Source: Paenibacillus sp. SY21-1 (GTDB lineage Bacteria; Bacillota; Bacilli; Paenibacillales; Paenibacillaceae). Taken from it: a DNA stretch of 64,000 bases. Below are positions 22,312 to 30,986 of this stretch, in pieces. Each line of letters begins with the position of its first letter. Positions within the stretch are counted from its first letter, which is position 1. The stretch is from positions 124,001-188,000 of the forward strand of contig NZ_STGF01000001.1 of NCBI RefSeq assembly GCF_005222705.1, read 5' to 3'. The notes beneath the pieces are model-generated. The model was not told the origin of the DNA. It searched no databases and worked only from the letters and a program-made list of their open reading frames with translations. Made by a program: the position numbers and the translations under genes.

Positions 22312-22790
22312 TTGCTGCCAACTTCTTTCAGGTATTGATTAACCAATTGCTCCTGTGATTTCTCGTCAACCTGCTTTTCGATAATTTTGGAAGCGATTTT
22401 CACGGAAATGCCGCCAACTTCCGAACGAAGGGCCGCAATTGCTTTGTTTTTCTCGCTCTCGATATCTTTGACAGCGTCGTCCTTGAGACGTGCTGCTTCA
22501 TTTTTGGCAGACTGAACGATTTCATCCGCTTGTTTAACGCTGGTTTTTCTGGCTTGCTCAATAATGCCGTAAGCTTCCTGACGTGCTTCGTCAAGAGCAG
22601 CCTTCTGCTCAGACATCGCTTGCTCTGCTTGCTTGCGGCTTGCTTCAGCCGTGTTCATTTGCTCAAGCACCAATTGTCTGCGTTTTTCCATTACGCCGAA
22701 CAATGGTCCGAAGGCATATTTATTCAAACCCAAGTACAAAACTACGAATGCTACAATCGTAATTATGGTTGATGTTGGTACAAACTCCAA
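22308..22790 (-). CDS. atpF: ATP synthase b subunit
   Basis: The peripheral-stalk subunit: one N-terminal membrane helix (TSTIITIVAFVVLYLGLN) followed by a long charged, Ala/Glu/Lys-rich coiled coil. The preferred start is the TTG at 22790, because AAAGGAG lies eight bases upstream. The in-frame ATG at 22817 has no ribosome binding site and would add nine residues. About 160 residues, normal for the family. Confidence 0.94.
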   Translation of the reverse strand: MEFVPTSTIITIVAFVVLYLGLNKYAFGPLFGVMEKRRQLVLEQMNTAEASRKQAEQAMSEQKAALDEARQEAYGIIEQARKTSVKQADEIVQSAKNEAARLKDDAVKDIESEKNKAIAALRSEVGGISVKIASKIIEKQVDEKSQEQLVNQYLKEVGSK

Positions 22791-22884
22791 AGCTGCCACT
22801 CCTTTCTTGACCTGCATGATGGCTTTTAATCAAAACAAAGGCGAAGAGGGCTAGGCCTTCCCCGCCAGAATCTTATAGCGCCTA

Positions 22885-23136
<252 letters not shown>

Positions 23137-23195
23137 TTATCTATTCGTTCTAGCTCCCGTCAACCAAGGCGGCCTCCCGGAGTTAAAGCGTGAAA

Positions 23196-23957
23196 CTAAT
23201 GGTCCTCATCGTGTACAGTGGCTTGTGAAATATAAACCATCGTAAGCACCGTGAACAGAAATGCTTGAATTGCCCCTACAAATATACTGAAGCCCTGCCA
23301 TGCGACCATGAACGGAAGACCAACCCAGTTCAGCATCAGAATGGTGGAGATCAGAACCTCGCCTGCGTAAATATTGGCATATAGACGCAAGGCAAGCGTA
23401 ACCGGCTTGGCCACTGTCTCAATCAGGTTGACAGGCAGGAATACCGGAAACGGATGAAGATAATGTTTGAAATAATGCTTGCGGTTCATCTTGATGCCCA
23501 GGTAGTGGACGAGAACGAACACGACCAGCGCAAGACCCGCCGTGACAGACAAATCAGCTGTTGGCGATTTCCACCAAGCCAGATGTGCCTTCCCACCATG
23601 CGAATCGAGATATTCCTGCGTAATACCGATTGCCGGGAAAGCTTCGTGCGCATCTGTGATGACGAGCAGCGGCAAACCGAGCAGGTTGGAAATAAAGATG
23701 AACATAATCAACGTTATTCCCAGTGACAAAAATGCCCTAACTCTCTGGACAGGCATCGAGCTCGCGATGGTGGAATGCATAAATTCCACAACCCACTCCA
23801 TAAAGTTTTGCATTTTGCCAGGATTCTCAACCGACAAATTGCGAACGCACAATCTAGCCACTACGAAAGTAATAATGACGGATACGACGATCGCCATAAT
23901 GGCGGCAAGGTCAAACTTTAGCCCCTCCACAGGCTCCCACATGGGAAACAAATGCAT
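23196..23957 (-). CDS. atpB: ATP synthase a subunit
   Basis: A 253-residue membrane subunit forming the ion half-channels against the c-ring. The essential Arg lies in ALRLYANIYAGEV. Earlier segments include the conserved NFMEWVVEFMHS and SNLLGLPLL. The ribosome binding site AAGGGGTGA precedes the ATG. Length and hydrophobic profile are normal. Confidence 0.97.
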   Translation of the reverse strand: MHLFPMWEPVEGLKFDLAAIMAIVVSVIITFVVARLCVRNLSVENPGKMQNFMEWVVEFMHSTIASSMPVQRVRAFLSLGITLIMFIFISNLLGLPLLVITDAHEAFPAIGITQEYLDSHGGKAHLAWWKSPTADLSVTAGLALVVFVLVHYLGIKMNRKHYFKHYLHPFPVFLPVNLIETVAKPVTLALRLYANIYAGEVLISTILMLNWVGLPFMVAWQGFSIFVGAIQAFLFTVLTMVYISQATVHDEDH

Positions 23958-23966
23958 ATAACTTAT

Positions 23967-24350
23967 TCACCCCTTTCCGCGATTATTTTCTTTCACATTG
24001 TACACAATGGCTGAAACCAGAATTACAAACGGCATGACCATGCTGCCCGCTAAAGCAGCAGGCATATTTAGAGTCTCCGGATAGCGGTAGGCTAACATCG
24101 CTACCAGTAGAACCGTCGCTATGCGGCTGCCGAATCCTAAACTGCGCCTCTTGGCGCCTTCCTCAAGCGCCGCCTGTGCCAGCATGTCCACTCTGCGTTT
24201 CAATAAAAACGCATTCATGGCACTCGCTGCCAAGCCGACCACAAGGCCAAGCGTAACAGTCTGCCACCTGGGAAGTGCAGCCCATAAAATGAGACAAGCC
24301 GAGATCAAGTAAATCATCGTAAGGTTGGCTGTCTTCATTATTTTATCCAT
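23967..24350 (-). CDS. atpI: ATP synthase subunit I (AtpI)
   Basis: A 127-residue, four-helix membrane protein directly before atpB, in the place and of the size of AtpI. Hydrophobic segments include LTMIYLISACLILWAAL and VTLGLVVGLAASAMNAFLL. AtpI helps assemble the c-ring and is not part of the finished enzyme. It overlaps the preceding small gene by eight bases. Confidence 0.85.
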   Translation of the reverse strand: MDKIMKTANLTMIYLISACLILWAALPRWQTVTLGLVVGLAASAMNAFLLKRRVDMLAQAALEEGAKRRSLGFGSRIATVLLVAMLAYRYPETLNMPAALAGSMVMPFVILVSAIVYNVKENNRGKG

Positions 24351-24576
24351 CGGAGTCCTCCATTACCTTCTTCACAAGCAGAATGGCTGAGAGTAGTCCG
24401 ACAGCCAGACCGACCAGTATGCCGCCGACCGTACACCCGTGACCGTTGCCTATGCGACGATCCAGAGCGGAACCGATCCAGTAGCCTATAAAGATGCAAA
24501 TTGCGACTTGAATGCCGAGTGCTCCAACCAGTGCGGCTGCAATCAGCGGGTTGTCTCTTCTGCTCTTTTTGTTCAT
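24343..24576 (-). CDS. atpZ: AtpZ/AtpI-family small membrane protein
   Basis: A 77-residue protein with two membrane helices (ALVGALGIQVAICIFIGYWIG and GGILVGLAVGLLSAILLVKK) separated by LDRRIGNGHGC. This matches the AtpZ family that opens many atp operons and has been linked to divalent cation transport or c-ring assembly. It is the first gene of the operon; an 18-base-spaced promoter lies about 30 bases upstream. The ribosome binding site is weak. Confidence 0.82.
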   Translation of the reverse strand: MNKKSRRDNPLIAAALVGALGIQVAICIFIGYWIGSALDRRIGNGHGCTVGGILVGLAVGLLSAILLVKKVMEDSDG

Positions 24577-24604
24577 AGGCTCATACCCCTGTCAATCCTC
24601 ATTT

Positions 24605-24634
24605 ATTTTATCCAAGCACCGCAAGGTTTGTCAA
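24605..24634 (-). promoter_or_regulatory. promoter of the atp operon
   Basis: On the minus strand TTGACA (24629-24634), an 18-base spacer and TAAAAT (24605-24610) lie about 30 bases before atpZ. The -35 box is a perfect sigma-A match. Confidence 0.75.
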
Positions 24635-24710
24635 TTGATAATCCTACGAAAATATTAGGAAGATATCACCGAAAACCCTTGATTTATAAGGATTTTCAAG
24701 CGGCAAAAAC

Positions 24711-24729
24711 CGTACAGTACTACTGTACG
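24711..24729. repeat. perfect 19-base palindrome upstream of the atp promoter
   Basis: CGTACAGTA-C-TACTGTACG is a perfect 9-1-9 inverted repeat about 80 bases upstream of the atp -35 box, followed by another half-site (CTGTAC). It does not match LexA, Fur or CcpA boxes. It may be an operator for an unknown regulator of the atp operon. Confidence 0.6.
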
Positions 24730-24767
24730 CTGTACATTCGGACTCTGCACCCCAAGCGGCCATGAAA

Positions 24768-25916
24768 CTATGAACGTTGTGTGAACGACTCCGGCCGCTT
24801 CTCCGCTCTGCCAAAATGATGTAAAATCGCATCCACGATTCGCTCGGAAGCGCGTCCGTCTCCGTACGGATTCGCCGCTTTGCTCATCCGGTTGTACAAT
24901 CCGGCGTCTGTCAGCAGCGCCTTGGCACGGCTGTAAACCGTCTCCTCATCCGTCCCGACAAGCTCTAGCGTTCCGGCTTCTATTCCCTCCGGCCGCTCTG
25001 TCGTATCGCGCAGCACAAGCGTAGGCACGCCGAACGAAGGAGCTTCCTCCTGCAGGCCTCCGGAATCTGTCAAAATCATGTACGTGTGAGGATAGAAGTT
25101 GTGGAACTCGAACACGTCCAGCGGATCGATCAGGCGAACGCGCGGATGGTCGCCAAGAATCTCCTGGGCAGGCTCGCGAACCGCAGGATTCGGGTGTACC
25201 GCATAGACGACTACGACATCCTCATGCTCGTCGGCAATTCGCTTAACCGCCCGGAAGATGTTGCGATGCGGCTCGCCCAGCGACTCGCGGCGATGCGCGG
25301 TCATCAGAATCATGCGTTTGCCCTTGGCGAAATCAAGCACCGGATGGGAGAACGATTCGTCGACTGTATACTGGAACACATCGGTTGCGGTATTCCCCGT
25401 CACATATATGGAAGGTTCCGCCTTGTTCTCTTTGCGCAGATTGCCCGCCGACCAATCGGTCGGAGCGAAATGCACGTCGGACAACACGCCTGCAAGCTGG
25501 CGGTTCATTTCTTCCGGATACGGGGACATTTTATTCCAGGTACGCAAGCCCGCCTCTACGTGACCGACCTGAATCTGCTTGAGAAAGGAGGCATAGCTCG
25601 CCAAAAATGTCGTCTGCGTATCTCCGTGCACAAGCACGATATCAGGTTTAGCAGACTCCAGCACTGGCTCCAGCCCCTCCAGCACGCGCACCGTCGTCTC
25701 CGTCAGCGTCTGACGGTCCTTCATCACGTTCAGGTCATAGTTCGGACGGATCTCAAAAAAATCGAGCACCTGATCGAGCATCTGACGATGCTGCGCCGTA
25801 ACGCAGACGATTGACTCAATTTCATCCTCCCGCTTCTGAAGCTCCAATACGAGCGGCGCCATCTTGACCGCTTCCGGTCGGGTTCCGAATATCGTCATCA
25901 CTTTAAGTTTAGACAA
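24768..25916 (-). CDS. mnaA: UDP-N-acetylglucosamine 2-epimerase (non-hydrolysing)
   Basis: A 382-residue enzyme interconverting UDP-GlcNAc and UDP-ManNAc in the cytoplasm, supplying ManNAc for wall teichoic acids or for the wall polymer that binds SLH proteins. Family markers seen: FGTRPEAVKMAPLV, LVHGDTQTT, VGHVEAGLRT, and TDSGGLQEEAPSFG. Length is normal. It starts with TTG; AGGAG nine bases upstream fixes the start. It lies between upp and the atp operon, as in several Bacillales. Confidence 0.93.
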   Translation of the reverse strand: MSKLKVMTIFGTRPEAVKMAPLVLELQKREDEIESIVCVTAQHRQMLDQVLDFFEIRPNYDLNVMKDRQTLTETTVRVLEGLEPVLESAKPDIVLVHGDTQTTFLASYASFLKQIQVGHVEAGLRTWNKMSPYPEEMNRQLAGVLSDVHFAPTDWSAGNLRKENKAEPSIYVTGNTATDVFQYTVDESFSHPVLDFAKGKRMILMTAHRRESLGEPHRNIFRAVKRIADEHEDVVVVYAVHPNPAVREPAQEILGDHPRVRLIDPLDVFEFHNFYPHTYMILTDSGGLQEEAPSFGVPTLVLRDTTERPEGIEAGTLELVGTDEETVYSRAKALLTDAGLYNRMSKAANPYGDGRASERIVDAILHHFGRAEKRPESFTQRS

Positions 25917-25950
25917 AAGCGTTCACTCCTAGTATAAATTCGCTGCGGCC

Positions 25951-26580
25951 CTAATTAGTGCCGAACATTCTGTCGCCGGCGTCGCCGAGTCCAGGGATAA
26001 TGTACCCTTTCTCATTCAGCTTCTCATCGAGCGCGGCAATATATATGTCAACGTCCGGGTGCGCAGCTTGTACCGCTTGTACGCCTTCCGGAGCGGCGAT
26101 CAGACACATCAGCTTGATTTGATCGCATTTCTGGTTTTTCAGCGAAGTAATCGCGGCAATGGCAGAGCCGCCTGTTGCCAGCATCGGATCGATGACAATC
26201 AGCAGCCGGTTAGGCGCATCAGTCGGCAGGTTCAAGTAATATTCTTTGGGCTGCAGCGTATCATGGTCGCGCGCGAGGCCGATATGGCCTACCTTGGCGG
26301 ACGGAATCATCTTGAGGATGCCGTCGACCATGCCCAGACCGGCGCGCAGGATCGGAACAAGGCCGATCATTCGTCCAGCCACCACCTTGGAGTCCATCTC
26401 GGCGACAGGCGTCTGCACCTTAATCGTATCGAGCGGCAGGTTCCTTGTAATTTCGTAAGACATCATTGTTGCTACTTCGTCAACCAGTTCCCGAAAATCC
26501 TTAGTATTCGTTTCTTTATTCCGAATAAACGTCAGCTTGTGCTGAATTAACGGATGGTCGCAAATGATCAATTTGCTCAT
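25951..26580 (-). CDS. upp: Uracil phosphoribosyltransferase
   Basis: A 209-residue salvage enzyme making UMP from uracil and PRPP. The PRPP-binding loop is [15 protein letters not shown], and the uracil-binding tail is [18 protein letters not shown]. The start is the ATG at 26580 with GGGAGGA upstream; the frame extends further to 26679, but that part spans the promoter. Upstream of the atp operon it keeps the Bacillus gene order. Confidence 0.96.
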   Translation of the reverse strand: MSKLIICDHPLIQHKLTFIRNKETNTKDFRELVDEVATMMSYEITRNLPLDTIKVQTPVAEMDSKVVAGRMIGLVPILRAGLGMVDGILKMIPSAKVGHIGLARDHDTLQPKEYYLNLPTDAPNRLLIVIDPMLATGGSAIAAITSLKNQKCDQIKLMCLIAAPEGVQAVQAAHPDVDIYIAALDEKLNEKGYIIPGLGDAGDRMFGTN

Positions 26581-26643
26581 GGAGCGGTATTCCTCCCACA
26601 GATTCAATGTGTTGCCGTGCCTTAGGAAGACACAATCCCGTAT

Positions 26644-26672
26644 ATTATAGCATTGTGAATTGCCGCTTGCAC
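26644..26672 (-). promoter_or_regulatory. upp promoter with extended -10 box
   Basis: On the minus strand TGCTATAAT (TATAAT at 26644-26649) is a consensus extended -10 element about 65 bases before the upp start. The -35 region (GTGCAA) is weak. Confidence 0.55.
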
Positions 26673-26768
26673 ACGACAATCATGCATTTTACAACTTTAT
26701 TTGACGAAAGGGGCGTAACTTCGCGCATATGCCATATCCTGCTCAATGTCCGCACCTCCCTATGCAGC

Positions 26769-26811
26769 CTAAAAAGCGGCCAACCCCGCTTCGCAAGGCT
26801 GACCGCTTTCT
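26769..26811 (-). terminator. terminator of the GRDP-like gene
   Basis: On the minus strand AAAGCGGTCAGCC pairs with GGTTGGCCGCTTT and is followed by TTTTAGG, 75 bases after the stop at 26887. Confidence 0.8.
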
Positions 26812-26886
26812 TTGTTATTTTTCTGGAGCTTATGACGGCTTAGCCGCTCTCCATCAACGATCCGCGAGCCGTGCATCGATAAGCTC

Positions 26887-27942
26887 TTAGCTGCTGCATC
26901 CGCCGCCGCAGGAGGACCCGCACGAGGAGCCACCGCTGTCGCCGCCCCCGTCGCTACCGCTGTCGCCATGATGCCCATGATCAGAGGAACGATCATCCTC
27001 ATAGCTGCTGCAACTAGAAGCGGACGTGCCGCCGCCGTTGTCCTTGCGCTGCTCCTCGGTTTGCAGACGGTCCATCTCCGAAGCGAAAGCATTCGGACTG
27101 GCTACAGAATGATAAATCAGCATGCCCGAGAGCATCCCCACGCCGCTGAGCGCAGGATTAAACCCGCCGCCTGCTGCCGATTCGGGCCTTTCCCTTCTCC
27201 TCGCCGCATCAAGCTGGCTCCTTGCCCTGTCCATCAAATAATGCACGACAGCGGCCAGATCGCCAAATTTCTCCATCGCTTTGACATTGAACCACTTGCC
27301 CGGCACAGACTCATTCCGTGCGGAAGCGAGCTCTCCAAGCCTGGCCTCGCTCATCGGCGTCCGGTAGAATGGCCCCCATATTCGGCCGCTGACCGGTGAA
27401 GAGAGGAACAGCTCTCCGTAAATCCAGTCAAACCACGCCCGCTCGTCCGCGCTCGGCTTTCCGTCCGCCGTATGGGGGGCATGATGAATCATTGCCCCGC
27501 AAAAACGCTCGCAGAATTGCTCGTATTCTCTTGTAAACATCAGCATCTCATGCCACAGCTCATCCGCTTGGGAGCTGTACATCGGAACGCCCTTGACGAT
27601 GCCGCACATCAAAAAGTAACGCTTTAATTCAAACCAGGTCCATTCCCACTCCCGGGCAGCCAGACGCGTTTCTCCTCTAAGCACGCGGTCCTTGACCCTG
27701 CTCTCGAAATGCCCGTCAAGCGCAAGCTCCAGCCTTTCTGCAGCCGTACGCGCAGGATGTCCCTCCGGTACGCCAAGCGCTGCCGGCATAGTAAGCTCGG
27801 GCCACGGGGCCAGCTTGTGGACTCTGCCGATTTTGCGTTCCTGCGCGCCTGCACGTTTCTTCCCGCTTTTTCTGCCGAAATAAAGGATCACAAACACGAC
27901 CACGCAAATTGCGCACAAAAAAAGTAACAATGTTGGAAGCAT
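26887..27942 (-). CDS. Membrane-anchored GRDP-like protein with Gly/Ser/Cys-rich tail
   Basis: A 351-residue protein of unknown function. It has an N-terminal membrane helix (about residues 2-22, LPTLLLFLCAICVVVFVILYF) followed by a basic stretch, so the bulk is likely cytoplasmic. The middle holds DELWHEMLMFTREYEQFC, close to the Trp-His...Asp/Thr-x-x-Tyr...Phe-Cys pattern of glycine-rich-domain proteins (PF07173-like). A second weakly hydrophobic segment (GVGMLSGMLIYHSVA) is near residue 280. The end is a low-complexity His/Asp/Gly run closing GGSSCGSSCGGGCSS. Similar Cys/Gly-rich tails occur in TIGR04222-type membrane proteins. GGGAGGA fixes the start at 27942 rather than 27975. It is a single gene with its own terminator. 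Confidence 0.7.
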   Translation of the reverse strand: MLPTLLLFLCAICVVVFVILYFGRKSGKKRAGAQERKIGRVHKLAPWPELTMPAALGVPEGHPARTAAERLELALDGHFESRVKDRVLRGETRLAAREWEWTWFELKRYFLMCGIVKGVPMYSSQADELWHEMLMFTREYEQFCERFCGAMIHHAPHTADGKPSADERAWFDWIYGELFLSSPVSGRIWGPFYRTPMSEARLGELASARNESVPGKWFNVKAMEKFGDLAAVVHYLMDRARSQLDAARRRERPESAAGGGFNPALSGVGMLSGMLIYHSVASPNAFASEMDRLQTEEQRKDNGGGTSASSCSSYEDDRSSDHGHHGDSGSDGGGDSGGSSCGSSCGGGCSS

Positions 27943-27965
27943 GTCATCCTCCCAGCCTTTAATGG

Positions 27966-28055
27966 ATATCCACATTTTAGCATGGGCGACAGTTTATCCA
28001 CAACCTCTTTTACAATTCACAAACAATGAACAGGTTTTCCACATAGTTATCCACA
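27966..28055. other. cluster of DnaA boxes
   Basis: Within 90 bases there are two perfect TTATCCACA boxes (27994-28002 and 28047-28055), plus ATATCCACA (27966-27974) and TTTTCCACA (28035-28043), each one mismatch off, all in the same orientation. The cluster lies between the GRDP-like gene and modB, with the first box just inside the 5' leader of the former. No dnaA/dnaN genes are near, so this is not the chromosome origin. Confidence 0.75.
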
Positions 28056-28119
28056 GGCCGTGTATAATTGTGTGACTATTTCAAAAAGACTGCCTCATTC
28101 TTGAACTTATCCTCTGCGC

Positions 28120-28788
28120 TTATGGCTTCATTCGTCCGGTAAACAGCAGCATGGCGAATGAAATGACGATAATCGCAGTTGTCCACACCCATGCCATCGT
28201 CCAATTGCCCGAATCGACCGCCACATAGATCGCTGTAGGCAAAGTCTGAGTCCTGCCCGGAATGTTGCCCGCGATCATGAGCGTCGCGCCAAACTCGCCT
28301 ATTGCCCTGGCAAAGCCAAGGATGTACGACGACAGCAGGGAGCGTGCGCTGAGCGGCAGCAGCACATGACGAAACACCTGCCACTCGCTTGCTCCGATAG
28401 AGCGGGCGGCATCCAGCAAATGCCCGTCAACCGAAGCAAAACCCGTCTTGAGCGTCTGATACACGAGAGGGAATGCTACGACCATAGACGCCAGAACAGC
28501 CGCCCACCATGTAAAAACGATCGGCGCGTTAAACAGTCCCTCAATCCACTGCCCGATCCAGCTGCGACGTCCAAGCAGCACGAGCAGCAAAAAGCCAACA
28601 ACCGTCGGAGGCAGCACCAGCGGCAGCATAAAAAAAGTTTCCAGCAGCACTTTGCCTCTAAACTTCCGTTTCGACATCCACCAGCAAACGGCTATCCCAA
28701 GCAGAAGAACCAGCACGCTGGAGAGCAGCGCTACCTGAAGCGAGAGATGAACGGGCGGCCAGAAATCCGCCCAGTTTATATGACCCAT
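28120..28788 (-). CDS. modB: Molybdate ABC transporter permease
   Basis: A 222-residue inner-membrane permease with about five hydrophobic segments. It carries the binding-protein-dependent transport (EAA) loop: HLLDAARSIGASEWQVFRHV, then LPLSARSLLSSYILGFARAIGEFGAT, with the GEFG variant typical of ModB/CysTW-type permeases. It starts two bases after the modA stop, so it is translationally coupled. No ModC ATPase follows: the next 140 bases are the DnaA-box region, then an unrelated gene. The permease must share an ATPase encoded elsewhere, or the system is incomplete. Confidence 0.92.
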   Translation of the reverse strand: MGHINWADFWPPVHLSLQVALLSSVLVLLLGIAVCWWMSKRKFRGKVLLETFFMLPLVLPPTVVGFLLLVLLGRRSWIGQWIEGLFNAPIVFTWWAAVLASMVVAFPLVYQTLKTGFASVDGHLLDAARSIGASEWQVFRHVLLPLSARSLLSSYILGFARAIGEFGATLMIAGNIPGRTQTLPTAIYVAVDSGNWTMAWVWTTAIIVISFAMLLFTGRMKP

Positions 28789-28790
28789 GC

Positions 28791-29651
28791 TCAGCCCGGG
28801 ATGGAAAAGCCGTATTTCACGAAAATGTCCAACGCTTCCTGCGTCTGCAAATAAGTGTACAGCGCCTCAGCCTCGGCGCTATGCTTGGTCGCCTTTACGA
28901 TACCGATCGGATATTGTATCGGCGAATACGTCGCAGGATCAACCTCAAACGCGATTGCCGCCTTATCCGAGGAGAGAGCGTCCGTTTTATAGACGAAGCC
29001 CACATCGGAGTTACCGGTTTCCACGTATTGAAGCACTTGCTTTACATCCTTGGCCTGCACCGTTTTATCCTGCAGCGAGTCCCACAGCCCCGCTGCGGTC
29101 AATGCCTCCTGCGCATATTTGCCCGCAGGAACGCTTTCCGGTATGCCGACTGCAATGTTCTTTACTTCGGCCTTCGACAAATCGGCAACGCCGGTTACCG
29201 CGGCTCCGCCATCAGCCGCGACTACCGCAACTAGCTCGTTGTTAAGCAGATTGACCTGCTTGCTTTCTTCAATCAGTCCCTTTTCGACAAGTGCGCTCAT
29301 GTTTTTAGGGGCTGCAGACAAAAATAAATCCGCAGGAGCGCCTTGCTCGATTTGCTGCTGCAGAGCGCCCGAGGCCGCAAAGTTAAAGCTTAATTTAATA
29401 GCCGGATTCTGCTCCGTATACAGCTTGCTGATTTCCTCCAGCGCCTCGGTCAGGCTGGCAGCGGCAGATATAACTAGCTCTACCGTTTCGGCGGGAGCTT
29501 CGGAAGCAGCTTGCGTCGGAGCCGCCGTTTCCTGGGCCGGGCTGGCAGCAGGCGTTTCCTGGTTCCCATTCGCCGAGCCGCATGCCGCAAGGACAAGCAT
29601 CATAAGCATTACGATCGATAGACAAGCCGTGTTTTTCCATTTGTTCAACAT
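28791..29651 (-). CDS. modA: Molybdate-binding lipoprotein
   Basis: A 286-residue periplasmic-type binding lipoprotein. The signal (ACLSIVMLMMLVLAACGSA) has lipobox LAAC, then a short Thr/Ala/Pro linker before the ModA fold: VELVISAAASLTEALEEISK, the tetrahedral-oxyanion ligand segment NFAASGALQQQIEQGAPADLF, then VGIPESVPAGKYAQEAL and a C-terminal YGFSIPG. It captures molybdate or tungstate outside the membrane. GGAGGGG precedes the ATG. It is transcribed divergently from a regulator across a shared intergenic palindrome. Confidence 0.94.
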   Translation of the reverse strand: MLNKWKNTACLSIVMLMMLVLAACGSANGNQETPAASPAQETAAPTQAASEAPAETVELVISAAASLTEALEEISKLYTEQNPAIKLSFNFAASGALQQQIEQGAPADLFLSAAPKNMSALVEKGLIEESKQVNLLNNELVAVVAADGGAAVTGVADLSKAEVKNIAVGIPESVPAGKYAQEALTAAGLWDSLQDKTVQAKDVKQVLQYVETGNSDVGFVYKTDALSSDKAAIAFEVDPATYSPIQYPIGIVKATKHSAEAEALYTYLQTQEALDIFVKYGFSIPG

Positions 29652-29690
29652 GGTTTCCCCTCCAAAGGATTTCTATTTGATTTATGTGCA

Positions 29691-29732
29691 AATAAAATGA
29701 TCGGTTGCATAGGTGCAGCGATTCATTTTATT
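29691..29732. promoter_or_regulatory. inverted repeat operator between modA and its divergent regulator
   Basis: AATAAAATGATCG (29691-29703) and CGATTCATTTTATT (29719-29732) are complementary over 13 positions with a single-base bulge, separated by 15 bases. The site lies in the middle of the divergent intergenic region, suited to control of both genes by the adjacent regulator. Confidence 0.65.
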
Positions 29733-29805
29733 GTAAACTTAACGTTAGTTCCGAGCCGGCACCTCGACGAACGGACAATCCGATCACAAAGGAGGCTATT
29801 CCCCC

Positions 29806-30753
29806 TTGTCCAGCGATATATCCTATACAACCGAAGAAATATCCAAGCTGCTCAAAATATCCAAGCTTACTGTCTACGATTTGATCAAAAAGGGCGAGCT
29901 GCCTTCCTACCGGGTAGGCAAGCAGATGCGCGTTGACGCAGCCGACCTGGAAGCCTACAAGCAACGGGCGAAAGGAGCGCTAGCTGCAGACAGGCCCAGC
30001 GTCGACCTGACGCCGACATTCAGCCCTGCATCCTTTCCAAGCGGTAGCCGCTCCATCGTTATTACAGGACAGGACATCAGCCTGGACATATTGGCCAGAC
30101 ATATGGAGCAGCAGGCTCCGGGAATTAGGCCGCTCCGTTCCTACATTAGCAGTATGGACAGTCTGATCTCGCTGTATCGCGGCGAATCGGACATCGCAAG
30201 CACCCATCTGCTGGACGGCGATACAGGGGCCTACAACTTGCCTTACATTCGCAAGCTGCTCGTCGGCTCCTCCTATCTCGTCGTCAATTTGCTCACGCGC
30301 AGCGCAGGCTTTTTTGTACAGAGCGGGAACCCTCTCCAGCTGCAACACTGGAGCGATCTCGCCAAGCCCGGGCTCCGTCTCGTCAACCGGGAAAAAGGCG
30401 CAGGCGCACGCGTACTGCTGGATGAACAGCTTCGTCTGCACCATATCAAGCCGGGAAACGTGAAAGGCTATCAACATGTGCAAACCAACCATCTCTCAAT
30501 CGCTGCGAAAATCGCTTCCGGTGAAGCCGATGTCGGCATTGGGACCGAAAAAGCGGCAGCACTCGTCGAACGTGTCGATTTTATCCCGCTCATTCAGGAG
30601 CAATACGATTTGGTTATGCTGAAAACACCCGATAATCTCGCCTGGATTGAGTCGTTAAAAGAAATTGTTCGCTCGCCGGCGTTCAAGCAGGAGCTTCATG
30701 CGCTGGCAGGCTACGATTTGACGCTGACAGGCCAGGTGCTGCTCGAAACGTAA
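29806..30753 (+). CDS. HTH (excisionase-type) regulator with periplasmic-binding-protein-like sensor domain
   Basis: A 315-residue cytoplasmic regulator. Residues 5-55 form a MerR/excisionase-type helix-turn-helix (YTTEEISKLLKISKLTVYDL, then GELPSYRVGKQMRVD). From about 75 onward is a PBP-like ligand-binding domain (SIVITGQDISLDILARHM, DIASTHLLDGDTGAYN, IASGEADVGIGTEKAA). This architecture commonly sits beside molybdate or tungstate transporters and is likely a molybdate sensor (inference from context). It starts with TTG; AAAGGAGG upstream fixes this. Divergent from modA across a palindrome. Target and ligand are not proven by sequence. Confidence 0.82.
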   Translation: MSSDISYTTEEISKLLKISKLTVYDLIKKGELPSYRVGKQMRVDAADLEAYKQRAKGALAADRPSVDLTPTFSPASFPSGSRSIVITGQDISLDILARHMEQQAPGIRPLRSYISSMDSLISLYRGESDIASTHLLDGDTGAYNLPYIRKLLVGSSYLVVNLLTRSAGFFVQSGNPLQLQHWSDLAKPGLRLVNREKGAGARVLLDEQLRLHHIKPGNVKGYQHVQTNHLSIAAKIASGEADVGIGTEKAAALVERVDFIPLIQEQYDLVMLKTPDNLAWIESLKEIVRSPAFKQELHALAGYDLTLTGQVLLET

Positions 30754-30904
30754 ATCAAAATCAAACATATCTATTTATATCTAAATATATTTACTTATCT
30801 TAATATATATCGTTGTACGACAAATTTCAATATATTTAGTTAAATCGTGTTATATTTGTTGACAAGATTCTCACCTAAACAAATGGGAGCTTATCGCGTT
30901 TCCC

Positions 30905-30954
30905 GTACAAAAAAAAGGTTTTGCCGCATGCATGCAGCAAAACCTTTTTTGTAC
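30905..30954. terminator. bidirectional terminator between the mod regulator and the MarR gene
   Basis: GTACAAAAAAAAGGTTTTGC pairs almost perfectly with GCAAAACCTTTTTTGTAC around a GCATGCAT loop region. It serves both convergent genes. The preceding 150 bases (30754-30904) are very AT-rich with no gene or named site. Confidence 0.88.
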
Positions 30955-30986
30955 ACATCGCTCCTTGAGCCGCGAACGCTCCCTAC

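Noticed and set aside
24676..24696. Partial match to the tail of the dispersed repeat (TATAAGGATTT)
   Set aside because: Only about 11 bases match and none of the core hairpin is present; probably chance in an AT-rich stretch.
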